This document shows positions 1-10,706 of a stretch of DNA of 64,000 bases, in pieces; position 1 is the stretch's first letter, and the number at the start of each line of letters is the position of its first letter. The notes beneath the pieces were generated by a model. It was not told the origin of the DNA. It ran no database searches and was given only the letters and a program-made list of their open reading frames with translations. The DNA lies in assembly GCF_003429095.1 (NCBI RefSeq), contig NZ_QVTE01000030.1, positions 102,304 through 166,303 of the forward strand. Reading direction: 5' to 3'. The DNA comes from Peribacillus saganii. GTDB taxonomy: Bacteria; Bacillota; Bacilli; Bacillales; DSM-1321. The translations under genes and the position numbers were made by a program.

Positions 1-419
1 TTGATTAACGTGTCCAAGGTTGTATTATATATGGAATTCCATCTGAGCACATCCTGTTTGTCAATCTCTTCTGTTCCCTTTATATAATCCTCTACAAATC
101 CCCAAATGATTCTTCTTGTCCTGCTAAGAGCTTGCAATACTTCAAATATTGGCGTGTCGTACTCAATCCTGCTTGTAACAACAAACTTCGTCCATTCTTT
201 CATTTTATCTTGAAAAATACTTCTATCATCCAAAAAACCGCTTGCTATTAAATCAATAGTGTATTTATGCTGCTCTTTCAGCTTTTGTTCAATTGATAAA
301 TCGGCATCTTTAGAATATATAGATCCCTTAATATGAGTTCTTTCACCAAACCATTGTGAACTAATATTGGCGGAATTATTTATTATATAGTCATACAATT
401 CTTTATCCTTATCATACAT
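1..419 (-). CDS. RsbR-type stressosome/sensor protein, N-terminal part (runs off window)
   Basis: The frame starts at an ATG (417-419) preceded by GGAGG at a 7-base gap and stays open to the left edge, so the C-terminus is missing. About 139 residues are visible. The all-helical sequence, with NSANISSQWFGER near residue 15 and an FVEDYIKG helix near residue 115, resembles the RsbRD-type N-terminal domain of RsbT co-antagonists, which in full-length proteins is followed by a STAS domain. That domain would lie outside the window, so the family call rests on the sensor half only. An AAACGTTT palindrome (461-474) lies 42 bases upstream of the start. Confidence 0.6.
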   Translation of the reverse strand, partial: MYDKDKELYDYIINNSANISSQWFGERTHIKGSIYSKDADLSIEQKLKEQHKYTIDLIASGFLDDRSIFQDKMKEWTKFVVTSRIEYDTPIFEVLQALSRTRRIIWGFVEDYIKGTEEIDKQDVLRWNSIYNTTLDTLI

Positions 420-460
420 TTCAAAACCTCCGACAATCATGATAGTTCAATTATAGCTTC

Positions 461-474
461 TTTAAACGTTTAAA
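461..474. promoter_or_regulatory. AAACGTTT palindrome, LacI-type operator candidate
   Basis: TTTAAACGTTTAAA is a perfect 14-bp palindrome with a central CG, the hallmark of LacI-family operators. It lies just upstream of the leftmost gene. No LacI-family regulator is seen in the window. Confidence 0.35.
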
Positions 475-608
475 AGAAAGGATTGCTCATAGCAGGTTAG
501 AATGCCATTAGATGTTTATTCATTCAGTAATAAATTTGACTGGGTGGCATAGAATTTTGGTGTTTCGTGGCATTTAAATCTTCCAGCTTAACTTTGTTAT
601 AATAAGTA

Positions 609-631
609 ACGAACACTCCGGTGTTTGTTTG
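609..631. promoter_or_regulatory. Inverted repeat, possible operator
   Basis: AACGAACAC and GTGTTTGTT face each other across TCCG (one mismatch). It has no T-tract, so it is unlikely to be a terminator; it may be a repressor site in the 420-786 intergenic region. Confidence 0.3.
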
Positions 632-647
632 TGTTTGTAATGGAGTA

Positions 648-667
648 TTAATTAAACGTTTGATTAA
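648..667. promoter_or_regulatory. 20-bp near-palindrome shared with 15420-15439
   Basis: TTAATTAAACGTTTGATTAA differs at one base from the perfect palindrome at 15420-15439. The central CG within AAACGTTT is LacI-like. The regulated gene is not obvious; the leftmost minus-strand gene is the nearest candidate. Confidence 0.45.
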
Positions 668-726
668 ATAGGTTTATTGTAAGTAAAGCCTCAGTGCAGT
701 TGAGTTGCTTATTTGGAGGATAGGAG

Positions 727-790
727 ATAAATAGGGGACAGGTTCCTCGCATAAATTGCACCGACGGGGACCTGAATACCTATGATTTAT
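727..790. repeat. REP-like inverted repeat with GGGGACAGGTTCC
   Basis: Nested inverted arms (ATAAATAGG with CCTATGATTTAT; CAGGTTCC with GGGACCTG) enclose a short loop and overlap the 3' end of pepT. The GGGGACAGGTTCC core resembles sequences seen at REP/RAYT-type mobile elements in Firmicutes. No transposase is present, so this is a relic or a passively spread element, and may double as the pepT terminator. Confidence 0.45.
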
Positions 791-2019
791 GCTTTTTGTT
801 CAAATAACTTAATAATTTCAACGATAACCATGGTGGCTTTAATCATGTTGTCGACAGAGACATATTCATACTTGCCGTGAAAGTTTTCGCCGCCTGTAAA
901 AATATTCGGAGTTGGCAGTCCCATGTAGGATAGCTGGGAACCGTCTGTGCCGCCGCGGATGGGCTTGATGTCCGGTTTGATATTAAGGTTCTCCATTGCC
1001 TCATAGGCGAAGTCCACTATTTGCTTTACCGGTTCAATTTTTTCCCTCATATTATAATATTGATCCTTCATATCAAGGGTAAAGCTGTTTGTTCCATAGA
1101 GATCGCGCAGCTGATCCACAATACGTTCAATCGTCGCTTTTCGTTTATTGAAGTTTTCTCTGTCAAAATCCCTAATGATATAGTGAAGCTTTGTTTGCTC
1201 AACATCGCCGTTAATCGAAATTAGGTGATAGAAACCTTCATAACCTTCAGTCCATTCTGGAGCTTCCTCAGCTGGGAGCATTTTGTTTAATTCCATGGCT
1301 ATCTTTGCAGAATTCACCATTTTTCCTTTTGCTGTACCCGGATGAACGTTGTTGCCTTTAATGGTGATTGTTGCTGCTGCTGCATTAAAACTCTCATACT
1401 CCAATTCACCAAGCGGACCGCCATCCACTGTGTAAGCAAATTGGGCATTGAATGCGGTGACATCAAATTTATGCGGGCCTCGGCCAATCTCCTCATCCGG
1501 TGTAAACCCAACCCTTACTCTGCCATGCTTTATTTCCGGATGATTAATTAAATATTTCATTGCTGTCATTATTTCAGCAATTCCGGCCTTATTGTCAGCG
1601 CCAAGCAGTGTAGTCCCGTCTGTTGTAATCAATGTATGGCCCTTGTAATTCGACAGTTCAGGGAAGTCCTGTGGAGATAAGACAATATGTAATGAATCAT
1701 TTAATGTAATATCCTCTCCACTGTAGTTTTCTACGAGCTGAGGATTAACGTTGGCCCCTGTAAAATCAGTAGCAGTATCCACATGTGCCAAAAATCCAAT
1801 TGTAGGAACCTGCTTTTCAGTATTTGGAGGAAGAGTTGCCATAACATACCCGTTTTCGTCCATTGTAACTTCCTGCATTCCAATCTCTTTTAATTCGTCA
1901 ACCAGCGTGCGAGCTAAAGTAAGCTGCCCGGATGTAGAAGGGGTGGTTTCACTATTTTCATCTGATTGCGTATCTACTTTTACATAAGAAACAAATCTTT
2001 CAATGATTTCGCTCTTCAC
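787..2019 (-). CDS. pepT: Peptidase T (tripeptide aminopeptidase)
   Basis: Cytoplasmic zinc aminopeptidase of family M20B that removes N-terminal residues from tripeptides. The 410-residue length is typical of PepT. Visible metal and active-site motifs are HVDTA (about residue 79), LGADNKAG (about 140), the DEEIGRG catalytic/metal glutamates (about 175), HPGTAKG (about 225) and a C-terminal NFHGKYEY. The start is GTG, with AAAGGAG upstream. It follows the histidine kinase on the same strand but is separated from it by a strong terminator, so it is probably transcribed alone. Confidence 0.95.
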   Translation of the reverse strand: MKSEIIERFVSYVKVDTQSDENSETTPSTSGQLTLARTLVDELKEIGMQEVTMDENGYVMATLPPNTEKQVPTIGFLAHVDTATDFTGANVNPQLVENYSGEDITLNDSLHIVLSPQDFPELSNYKGHTLITTDGTTLLGADNKAGIAEIMTAMKYLINHPEIKHGRVRVGFTPDEEIGRGPHKFDVTAFNAQFAYTVDGGPLGELEYESFNAAAATITIKGNNVHPGTAKGKMVNSAKIAMELNKMLPAEEAPEWTEGYEGFYHLISINGDVEQTKLHYIIRDFDRENFNKRKATIERIVDQLRDLYGTNSFTLDMKDQYYNMREKIEPVKQIVDFAYEAMENLNIKPDIKPIRGGTDGSQLSYMGLPTPNIFTGGENFHGKYEYVSVDNMIKATMVIVEIIKLFEQKA

Positions 2020-2050
2020 TTAACCTCAACTCCTTTTGTTCATCTTATCA

Positions 2051-2087
2051 TGAAAAATAGGCGTCCACACAATGTGTGGACGCCTAT
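2051..2087 (-). terminator. Terminator of the histidine kinase gene
   Basis: A perfect 14-bp stem (2057-2070 with 2074-2087) with loop AAT is followed on the minus strand by a T-run. It lies just after the kinase stop and just before pepT. Confidence 0.85.
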
Positions 2088-2095
2088 ATGCCTGT

Positions 2096-3721
2096 TTAGC
2101 CGATTGGCAGCAGGATCTTCACTTCAGTGCCTTGATCGAGTACACTATTGAAGGAAATTTTTCCGTGATGGGCTTCAATAATACGATAGGTTACGGTCAA
2201 CCCAAGACCGGTACCTTTTTCTTTTGAAGAATAGAAGGGTTCACCTAAATGCTTTATCCGGTCTTCCTCCATTCCGCAGCCGTCATCCTTAATGTTAATG
2301 TAAATCCACTCCTCATTCTGCTCAAAAACTATATTAATATTTTGGCTGGAGGCTTCAATAGAGTTTTTGATAATATTGATAAACACTTGCTTTAATTGGT
2401 TTGCTTCACAGGATATCAATGGAAGCGGGTCTTTAATATCCATGGATATCCTTGCTCCATCAATATTAGCTTGAGGTTCTAGCAGTGCTTTCACATCCGT
2501 CATAAGGTGAATTACGCTATGCTTTTCATATTGTAGGTCCTGCGGTTTTGCGAGCACTAGCAGCTCACTAACTATCAGATTTATTCGGTCCAGTTCACTG
2601 AGCATGATCGAATAATAATGCTTGTACTCGTCTTCACTGGTTTGAAGCAATTGAACGAACCCTTTGAGGGAGGTCAACGGATTTCTAACTTCATGGGCCA
2701 CACTGGCGGCAAGCTCACCAACCACAGAAAGCTTTTCCGTTTTTCGAAGTATCTCTTGGGTTTCCCGTATTTGCGTAACATCTTTTGCGTAACTGATGAT
2801 TCCTGCTAGCTCATCATCTATCATCATTGGAACAAAAGTGCAGGCAAATATCCTAGTCCCATTTATTGTTTGAAGCCTTATATCACCACTATTAATGCCG
2901 GTTTTATTGTTTATCACATGTAAAAAAGATTCCATTAACCTATCTTTTTCTTCTGCGGAGTGAAAAGTATAATCAGAAATAGAAGTGCCGACCAATTCGT
3001 CATGGGGAAGGCCGAATATGGATTCAAATTGTGGGTTAATGTTGGTTATGAAACCTTTTAAGTCCATCATATAGACTGGATCAGGATTATATTTAAACAA
3101 TGATTGGTATTTCTGCTGCTTCTCGGATAATTTTTTTTCCGCTGCCACTCTTTCGGAGATGTCTCGGCCAATTACAACGAGTCCTTTCCTTGAACCATTT
3201 TGATGAAATAAAGGAACCTTGATTGTATCAAATGTTTTTATATCACCATTCGGCAATGGCACATTTTCTTCGCATCTGCTTATCGTCTTATTTTGCCATG
3301 TCTCTTCATCTGAAACCTCACAAAAACTTAGCGCTTCTTTGAAAAATCCAGAGTAATTGGCAAGCTCAGAATCCTTCTTTCCTTTATAATCGATGTTTTC
3401 TAATTGGAACAACTTAAGTCCGAATTCATTTGCTTCAATCCATCTCCCCTCGCCATCTTTGAAATTGACAAAATCGACCATGGAGTTGATCAAGGTATGA
3501 AGCCGGCGCTCCTCTTCCTTCAATTTCGACAGTTTTTCACTTTTAGCAAGATAAAAATAAAGCAGCAATCCTGTGAACAGGACGAACAATAAGCCTTTTA
3601 TTTCTTGAATAATCAAAGATAACTTTCGATCTGCTATTAGTTTATCAATGGAATAATCAGTCCCAAAAACCCATACTATTCCAAAACAAATATATATTAA
3701 TATAATCTTTCCTTTAGACAT
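2096..3721 (-). CDS. PAS-domain sensor histidine kinase (sporulation-kinase-like)
   Basis: Membrane-bound kinase with two N-terminal transmembrane segments, two PAS domains (roughly residues 75-200 and 205-330), then a HisKA domain with H-box SVAHEVRNPLTS and a HATPase domain with DDGCGM and GTGLGLTVTY motifs. No response regulator lies beside it, and the architecture matches orphan KinA/KinE-type kinases that feed the Spo0A phosphorelay; that role is inferred. The frame extends 13 codons upstream to 3760, but that start has no ribosome binding site, whereas the internal ATG at 3721 has GAGGGAG about 12 bases upstream, so the shorter form is preferred. Confidence 0.85.
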   Translation of the reverse strand: MSKGKIILIYICFGIVWVFGTDYSIDKLIADRKLSLIIQEIKGLLFVLFTGLLLYFYLAKSEKLSKLKEEERRLHTLINSMVDFVNFKDGEGRWIEANEFGLKLFQLENIDYKGKKDSELANYSGFFKEALSFCEVSDEETWQNKTISRCEENVPLPNGDIKTFDTIKVPLFHQNGSRKGLVVIGRDISERVAAEKKLSEKQQKYQSLFKYNPDPVYMMDLKGFITNINPQFESIFGLPHDELVGTSISDYTFHSAEEKDRLMESFLHVINNKTGINSGDIRLQTINGTRIFACTFVPMMIDDELAGIISYAKDVTQIRETQEILRKTEKLSVVGELAASVAHEVRNPLTSLKGFVQLLQTSEDEYKHYYSIMLSELDRINLIVSELLVLAKPQDLQYEKHSVIHLMTDVKALLEPQANIDGARISMDIKDPLPLISCEANQLKQVFINIIKNSIEASSQNINIVFEQNEEWIYINIKDDGCGMEEDRIKHLGEPFYSSKEKGTGLGLTVTYRIIEAHHGKISFNSVLDQGTEVKILLPIG

Positions 3722-3976
3722 TAGTAATACGTTCTCCCTCGTTGTTAATGGATTACACATTTTAAAGGACCAAATTAAATCAAAAAGATTGCAGAAAATT
3801 ATGAGCTTAATAAACTAAATAATGACTTTATAACTAAAGACATACCAATATATCATTATAACAAAACCCAGGCATAACATATAGGATATTTGTCTTATTA
3901 ATAATAGGGGAAAAAATAAAAATGGTTGGAAATCATCTTGATTACATAAAAATGAACTGCAGTCGTTTTACAAACA

Positions 3977-4008
3977 TAAAAAACCTGAGTTTATTTTCTA
4001 AACTCAGG
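3977..4008 (-). terminator. Terminator of the small lipoprotein gene
   Basis: CCTGAGTTTA pairs with TAAACTCAGG across a 5-base loop, with a T-run on the minus strand. The remainder of 3761-4133 shows no gene. Confidence 0.75.
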
Positions 4009-4133
4009 CGTTTAATCATATTGGTGTTGCTTGGGTACCTCATCAGTAATGCTGGCTTGAAGTTAAGATCGTATGTTCTATAAGCCTGCAATTCTATTAC
4101 TGTATTGACTATGCGTACCATTCTAAGCCCATG

Positions 4134-4442
4134 CTAGCCAGCATAACCCTCATTCTGCTCCATCTCCTGCTTTTCTTCCGGATTAGCTGGATCATTTGGT
4201 ACATTTGGGTTTTTTGTATCAGTATCATTATGTTCTTTGTGTAATTCCTCTACTCCGTCTTCAACCTTTTCTTGATCCTCTTTCCACTCTTTTATTTCAC
4301 TCTTCTGAAGCTTTTGGTCTTCTTGATTACTGTTTGGTTCTTCAGGTGCCGGATCTTGATTTCCTCCGCAGCCAGCTAATCCTAATGCTAAACTTGCAGC
4401 CAGCCCGGCTGTCAGAAATTTGGATTTCCATAGAAGTTTCAT
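4134..4442 (-). CDS. Small acidic lipoprotein, unknown function
   Basis: A 102-residue protein with a basic start, a hydrophobic core and the lipobox LAGC at about residues 22-25, followed by GGN, so it should be lipid-anchored to the outer face of the membrane. The mature part is low-complexity, rich in E, K, N and P, and probably disordered. GGAGATGGAGGAG precedes the ATG. No family is recognised; similar short acidic lipoproteins are common in Bacillaceae. Confidence 0.75.
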   Translation of the reverse strand: MKLLWKSKFLTAGLAASLALGLAGCGGNQDPAPEEPNSNQEDQKLQKSEIKEWKEDQEKVEDGVEELHKEHNDTDTKNPNVPNDPANPEEKQEMEQNEGYAG

Positions 4443-4611
4443 GATGTCTCCTCCATCTCCAGTAGATATTTTTTGGTTCTCTAATGGTATTTTTCACGTA
4501 ACCTGGAAGTATTAAACTTATATTAACTAGAAATAAATTTAAATAAATGTAAAATTTCATGGGTTAAAACTGTTGGGATATTCGTCTAATTTAAGAAGGG
4601 GAGGGCGAGAT

Positions 4612-4728
4612 GTGTTAAACAGGGATGTTAATGAGCTCGAAATTACAAAAGATATGCTGCTGAATCAATTAATGAGTGAATATCCTCCCGTTCGCGCTCA
4701 TTCTTGCGTCGTTAAAAAGAGCTTTTGA
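4612..4728 (+). CDS. Possible 38-residue small protein
   Basis: A GTG start with GGGGAGGG seven bases upstream opens a 38-codon frame with a mixed helical sequence ending in VKKSF. The ribosome binding site is the main support. No family is recognised; it could be a remnant of a longer gene. Confidence 0.35.
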   Translation: MLNRDVNELEITKDMLLNQLMSEYPPVRAHSCVVKKSF

Positions 4729-4785
4729 AAGGGAAAGAGTTAGCATACAAATAAAAGGGCAAAATAAGGGTGGAGGTGAAATCCT

Positions 4786-4953
4786 ATGAGCAATGGAAAT
4801 GATGAGCTATTAAAAAAAGCAAGAGACATGGATCAGGATGTAGAGTATGAAAAAACATCCCGCCAAGAACAAGGTCAAGGTAAAAGCAAATTTAACGACA
4901 GAAATGCGGCTGGTCCGGCAGGTCTCGGCGGCGGCGATACCAGAGGAAGATAA
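4786..4953 (+). CDS. Small hydrophilic protein (55 residues)
   Basis: ATG preceded by GGAGGTG, followed at once by a rho-independent terminator, which strongly supports a real gene. The product is very hydrophilic, rich in Q, K, D and G, with a C-terminal Gly-rich segment (AGLGGGD) ending in TRGR. It resembles the many small disordered or spore-associated proteins of Bacillaceae, but no specific family is recognised. Confidence 0.65.
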   Translation: MSNGNDELLKKARDMDQDVEYEKTSRQEQGQGKSKFNDRNAAGPAGLGGGDTRGR

Positions 4954-4958
4954 AGAGA

Positions 4959-4986
4959 GGGAATCCGTTTATTGGATTCCCTTTTT
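4959..4986 (+). terminator. Rho-independent terminator
   Basis: GGGAATCC and GGATTCCC pair across a 7-base loop and are followed by a T-tract, six bases after the stop of the 55-residue gene. Confidence 0.85.
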
Positions 4987-5182
4987 GATTTAAAAAGCTT
5001 CTTATTTCGGAATTTTGTATAACAGATGTAAAATAATAAGTAAAATAGGGGTTTCATACAATTATAGTTTTTCTACTATTAATCTCCTTGAAATTAGCGG
5101 ATAAGAATACTAAAGAGAACTTGTTTTTGTGTTTGGATTAATCTCAAATGATTTAATTCATTCTTAGGGGAGGAACTATATA

Positions 5183-6841
5183 ATGGATCTTTTTAATTTC
5201 GAACAGTCTTTTAAAGATACAATCCTAAAGCGCGGGAAGGATTATTACAAAAACGGCCATATTTTATCTTTGGAAGAAACCGAAAAGGGCCATTATACGG
5301 CTAGTGTGGATGGATCTGAAATCTATTCGGTAGAGGTCTATCTTGATTATAATGAAGAAATAATCGATACATGGTGTGTTTGTCCATATGAGGGTGACTT
5401 TTGTAAACACCAGGCAGCAGTTTTTTTAGCTTTAAGAGAGAGAAGAAAAAAACCAAAAGATAGCAAGGTTCCTTACACGAAAACAGACTTGAAAACGATT
5501 CTTCTTAAGCAGTCAAGCGAGGATCTCGTGAACCTTGTTGTGAAGTTAATGCAAGAATATCCGGAAATTGAGTCGAAGCTGATGCTGAAATATGTGCAGA
5601 CCGATGATGAAATTACAGCTGCGAAGAAATTGATCAAGGAATCTATCCGGCCATATAAACGAAGAGGGTTTATCGAGTGGAGGGATGTTTCTCTTGCGCT
5701 TCAGGGAGCCCATCAAACGCTGCAAACCGCTTCCAATAGAATGGAAGAGGGGAAGATTGAGAGTACAGTCAATCTTTCGGTTGCTGTCCTATCGATTGTG
5801 GTAGAAATGATTCAGTACTGTGATGATTCTGATGGGAATCTTGGTGAAGTAATTTATGGAAGTATTGACCTGATTGATAATGCAGTATTGAGAGGAATAT
5901 ACTCCTTAAAAGAAGATGAACAAAAAAGGGTGTTTGATTCGATTTTTAAGGAGGCACTTCACAAACGCTATGATGGGTGGGAAGAATGGAGTGATGCCCT
6001 CTTGAAAGTCTGCACACGCTTTGCCGGTATCCCTGAATTGCGCAACAAAGTCATGAAGCACCTTGAGAAGATGCTTAAGAAATTTGACGGTTCATCTTGG
6101 AGTGGTGATCATAACATTTCAAATATAAAGCTCCTTCAGCTGGATATCATAGAATCCTGTGAAGGGTCCGAAAAAGCTGAGCAATTTATCTGGCAAAATA
6201 TTCACCATAGTGAATTTCGTGAAAAGGCGATTCATATCGCATTGGAACGAGAAGATTTTCAGGAAGCAGAACGGTTATGTATTGACGGAGAGAAGTCGGA
6301 TAGCCAATATCGAGGGCTTGTCAAGCAGTGGCGGGAAATTTTGTATGAAATCTATGGGAAAATGGGGCATGTAGAAAAGCAGCGTGAATTGGCCATGGGA
6401 CTACTCTTAGGTCAAGATTACGAGTATTATGTAAAGCTAAAACAACTATATCAGCCACAGCAATGGGAAAGAGTATTGAAAAATATTTTGGAAGCCTTTG
6501 AGGTACGACATACATCTTCAGTATATGAAAAAATTCTAATCGAAGAAAAACAAACTGCAAAGCTGCTGGAATACTGCAGGCGTCACATTATGTCTATAAC
6601 CGAGCATTATCCTTACCTTACTAAAGAATACCCTCAAGAAGTAAGCGAGATATTTATAAACTTAATAGAACTATCCTCAGAGGCTGCATCGGACAGGAAA
6701 AAGTATAAAGCAGTGTGCCGGATTATCAAAATATATAAAAAAGCTTGTGGAAGTGAAAATGCTAAGGCATTAATAGGGAGGTTAACACAGCAGTATATTA
6801 GAAGACCGGCATTTCTGGACGAGCTAGGCAAGGTCAAGTAA
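5183..6841 (+). CDS. SWIM zinc-finger domain protein
   Basis: A 552-residue cytoplasmic protein. An N-terminal SWIM-type zinc finger is clear: CVCPYEGDFCKHQ at about residues 68-80 gives the CxC...CxH ligands. SWIM domains bind DNA or protein partners. The rest is mostly helical and resembles tandem helical repeats; no enzyme motif is visible. AGGGGAGG precedes the ATG. It stands alone between the small hydrophilic gene and a decayed region. The biological role is unknown. Confidence 0.8.
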   Translation: MDLFNFEQSFKDTILKRGKDYYKNGHILSLEETEKGHYTASVDGSEIYSVEVYLDYNEEIIDTWCVCPYEGDFCKHQAAVFLALRERRKKPKDSKVPYTKTDLKTILLKQSSEDLVNLVVKLMQEYPEIESKLMLKYVQTDDEITAAKKLIKESIRPYKRRGFIEWRDVSLALQGAHQTLQTASNRMEEGKIESTVNLSVAVLSIVVEMIQYCDDSDGNLGEVIYGSIDLIDNAVLRGIYSLKEDEQKRVFDSIFKEALHKRYDGWEEWSDALLKVCTRFAGIPELRNKVMKHLEKMLKKFDGSSWSGDHNISNIKLLQLDIIESCEGSEKAEQFIWQNIHHSEFREKAIHIALEREDFQEAERLCIDGEKSDSQYRGLVKQWREILYEIYGKMGHVEKQRELAMGLLLGQDYEYYVKLKQLYQPQQWERVLKNILEAFEVRHTSSVYEKILIEEKQTAKLLEYCRRHIMSITEHYPYLTKEYPQEVSEIFINLIELSSEAASDRKKYKAVCRIIKIYKKACGSENAKALIGRLTQQYIRRPAFLDELGKVK

Positions 6842-7428
6842 GGCGTCATGTCACAGAGAATGCAGACATTTTTGTTTGTTCAAACGATTCCTTAATTGGA
6901 AAGTCCACCTGAAAATCTTTGAAAATTGAATTTCAGTGTGCGGTCATTGCAAAATTCGCTGGAGAGTCCGGGCTTAACCTTCGCCCTTATTATTTAAAAA
7001 TGGGGAAGAGGCCTTAAAAGGCTGCTCTCCTTTACTTAAACAGGGGCGTCACATGTGGAGGAACAGTATGAATAATCCATTATGCAAATCTGAGTCGGGA
7101 TAAATAAAGACCTTTCACAGCTAAACAGGCGCAATTTGTCGTCACCATCTATTAAAGTTCGCTTAACAGCAATAAAAAAATCCCGGTAAATCAGATTTAG
7201 CCGAAATATTTATGTGTTTCCCCCAATGGCCTTCATTCCAAGAGGTCCTTTTTGGTAAATCTATAGATTACTGATTTCCGTGAAGATAAAATTAATTCCG
7301 TGAGAATTCCGTGAAAATCCGTATGTAGAATAACTGCTGTGTAATGTTTTTGTTAAACCGTTTAAGCATAAGCGGGCTACGGGTTGAAGTATGGAGTAAA
7401 TCGGAAAAAAGTTTTGAGGAGGAATAAA
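6842..7428. other. Intergenic stretch without a supportable gene
   Basis: Several short open stretches occur but none pairs a start with a ribosome binding site and plausible length. The repeated ATTCCGTGA/GAATTCCGTGAAAA wording at 7270-7320 hints at small duplications. The region leads into a pseudogene and may itself be decayed coding sequence. Confidence 0.4.
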
Positions 7429-7876
7429 ATGATAGATATAAAAATTGTTTATGTTCTTACGTGGCAACAACTCAGGAAAAACTGCGGGAAGCTCTAACAG
7501 CGATGATGTTACAAAACAATACTGGTTTGGATAGAAGTACAATCTGATTGGTCAGAAGGCTCAACCATATCTTACTTAGACAAGAATGGGAAGGTGGTAG
7601 ATCAGGAAAAGTATTAAAGAATGAACCGTATCGTCTTCTTTCCTATACTTTTAACTCGGTAGAAGATAAAACAGTATGCGAACGCTCCCCTAGAGTAACT
7701 TTTATGCTGGAACTGTAAAATTAAGGCTCAAACACGAAGATTTACTGCCTGCAGATTTCGTTGGTGAAAGTGAAGGATTCTTTGGCATTAATAATGGCTG
7801 GCCAGCAATTCTTAGCAATTTAAAAAGTATCCTTGAAACGGGACGTACTCTGCCGCCAATCACGGGATTGACCTAA
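7429..7876 (+). pseudogene. Broken AHSA1/SRPBCC-family gene
   Basis: An ATG with GAGGAGG opens a frame interrupted by several frameshifts and stops. Fragments read in different frames line up with the AHSA1-type SRPBCC fold: TTQEKLREALT early, then VQSDWSEGSTISY, KNEPYRLLSYTF, RVTFMLEL, and the diagnostic C-terminal WPAILSNLKSILETGR near 7805-7850. Such proteins are usually small ligand-binding or stress proteins, often beside ArsR regulators; no ArsR gene remains. Decay is clear because no single frame holds more than about a third of the domain. Confidence 0.75.
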
Positions 7877-8045
7877 AGGGTTCGGCGCATTGAGGGTTTT
7901 CTTTATTAAACGATTTTCAGGAGTATCGCTTATCGCGGGAAATCAACATCAAAGAATAACAGAATTAACAAAAAACAAACAAGAACTTCATATCATCCCC
8001 CTTTTTGTTATCATGGATATAGCATATTTGAAAGAAGTGAAACAG

Positions 8046-8984
8046 GTGAAACAAAAACAGATTTATCTGATTTTATTTTGTGTCATGATCTCATGGGGAT
8101 TGAACGTCATTGCGACAAAAATACTTGTAACAAATTTCATGCCTGTTACAATGACGGCTTTTCGTATTTTTTTAGGGGGAGTCAGTGTCTTTATTATTCT
8201 TTCTATTATTAAAAAGGTTAGAATGCTAACAAAAAAGGAATTCATTTACGTCTTTATTGGCGGACTTTTTAATGTAGTCGTGCACCATTACTTTTTGGCT
8301 GTGGGATTATCAGAAACCTCGGCATCCAATGGCGGGCTTATTCTTGGTCTGGGTCCCATATTAACTGCGGTGCTTGCTGTCTTGTTCCTTGGGAGCACAA
8401 TGACTGTCATTAGGGCAGTGGGCTTTTTGCTTGGAATTACAGGGGTTGGCTGTATCGTGCTGCAAAGTGGCGGAGGTTTTCATGGCATTGCGTCCGGTGA
8501 TGTTTCCGTATTCCTATCTGTTCTTTCACAAGCAATCAGTTTTGTGCTTATAGCAAAAGTATCAAAAACCCTTGATCCTCGCTTAATGACAGGTTATATG
8601 CTTGTAATGGGATCCGTCATTCTGTTTTTTATCAGTCTGGCTCTTGAACCTGAAGGCCTTGCAAGCATGCAGAATGCTTCAATTGGCCTGTGGGCACTAT
8701 TTTTTGCATCTGCGGTCATTGCTACCGCTTTAGGGCATATGCTTTATAACTTTTCAATGGGAAAGGTAGGAGCGGCAGAAGCTTCGATCTTCATCAATCT
8801 GAGCCCGTTTTTCTCCCTTATTGGATCCGTAATTTTTCTAAAAGAGAAAATTGCAGCTGCACAGCTGATAGGCTTTGTTTTTATTTTAATTGGTGTTGTA
8901 CTTGGTTCAGGAGGTTTTGAAGAATTGATTCGTAAACGGAAAAGGAATCAGCAGATGAACATGAAAAAAAAGTACACTGTGTAA
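8046..8984 (+). CDS. EamA-family drug/metabolite transporter
   Basis: About 312 residues with ten predicted membrane segments in two EamA repeats, typical of DMT-superfamily exporters of metabolites or amino acids. Motifs include the early SWGLNVIATK helix and a C-terminal ATALGHMLYNFSMGKVGAAEAS stretch followed by the last helices and a basic tail. The frame is open back to a TTG at 7890, but that segment is not membrane-like and lacks a ribosome binding site; the GTG at 8046 with AAAGAAG upstream gives the usual family length. Substrate unknown. Confidence 0.8.
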   Translation: MKQKQIYLILFCVMISWGLNVIATKILVTNFMPVTMTAFRIFLGGVSVFIILSIIKKVRMLTKKEFIYVFIGGLFNVVVHHYFLAVGLSETSASNGGLILGLGPILTAVLAVLFLGSTMTVIRAVGFLLGITGVGCIVLQSGGGFHGIASGDVSVFLSVLSQAISFVLIAKVSKTLDPRLMTGYMLVMGSVILFFISLALEPEGLASMQNASIGLWALFFASAVIATALGHMLYNFSMGKVGAAEASIFINLSPFFSLIGSVIFLKEKIAAAQLIGFVFILIGVVLGSGGFEELIRKRKRNQQMNMKKKYTV

Positions 8985-9020
8985 ATGTACCACATAACCC
9001 ATGCATATAATGGGCCTTAT

Positions 9021-9080
9021 AGAAGAGTAGGGGATCAAACAGACAGTATAAACTATTTGGGACTGCTCTTCTTTTTTTTG
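9021..9080 (+). terminator. Probable terminator of the EamA gene
   Basis: AGAAGAGTAG and CTGCTCTTCT pair (one G-T pair) across a long loop and run into eight Ts. The long loop makes it only moderately convincing. Confidence 0.4.
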
Positions 9081-9116
9081 TCACCCAGAATCAAAAAGAT
9101 AATTTTAAATAACAAA

Positions 9117-9150
9117 AAGGTGTCCCAAAAGCGAACTTTTGAAACACCTT
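9117..9150 (-). terminator. Terminator of gdhA
   Basis: AAGGTGTCCCAAAAG pairs with CTTTTGAAACACCTT with one mismatch across CGAA; the minus-strand continuation is T-rich. It sits 17 bases after the gdhA stop. Confidence 0.8.
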
Positions 9151-9166
9151 CTGTATTGTATATTGA

Positions 9167-10618
<1,452 letters not shown>

Positions 10619-10638
10619 TTATGACATTTAAAATAATC

Positions 10639-10653
10639 TATCCAATATGGATA
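10639..10653. promoter_or_regulatory. Dyad in the gdhA-gltC intergenic region
   Basis: TATCC-N5-GGATA within a wider AATCTAT...ATAGATT dyad (10634-10660) lies between the divergent genes. The T-N11-A geometry fits a LysR-type site, so it is a candidate GltC-like binding site. Not proven. Confidence 0.5.
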
Positions 10654-10706
10654 ATAGATTAAATTAATGCCAAAATGAGATATAAGCAAAATTGGAGTTG
10701 ATAAAG

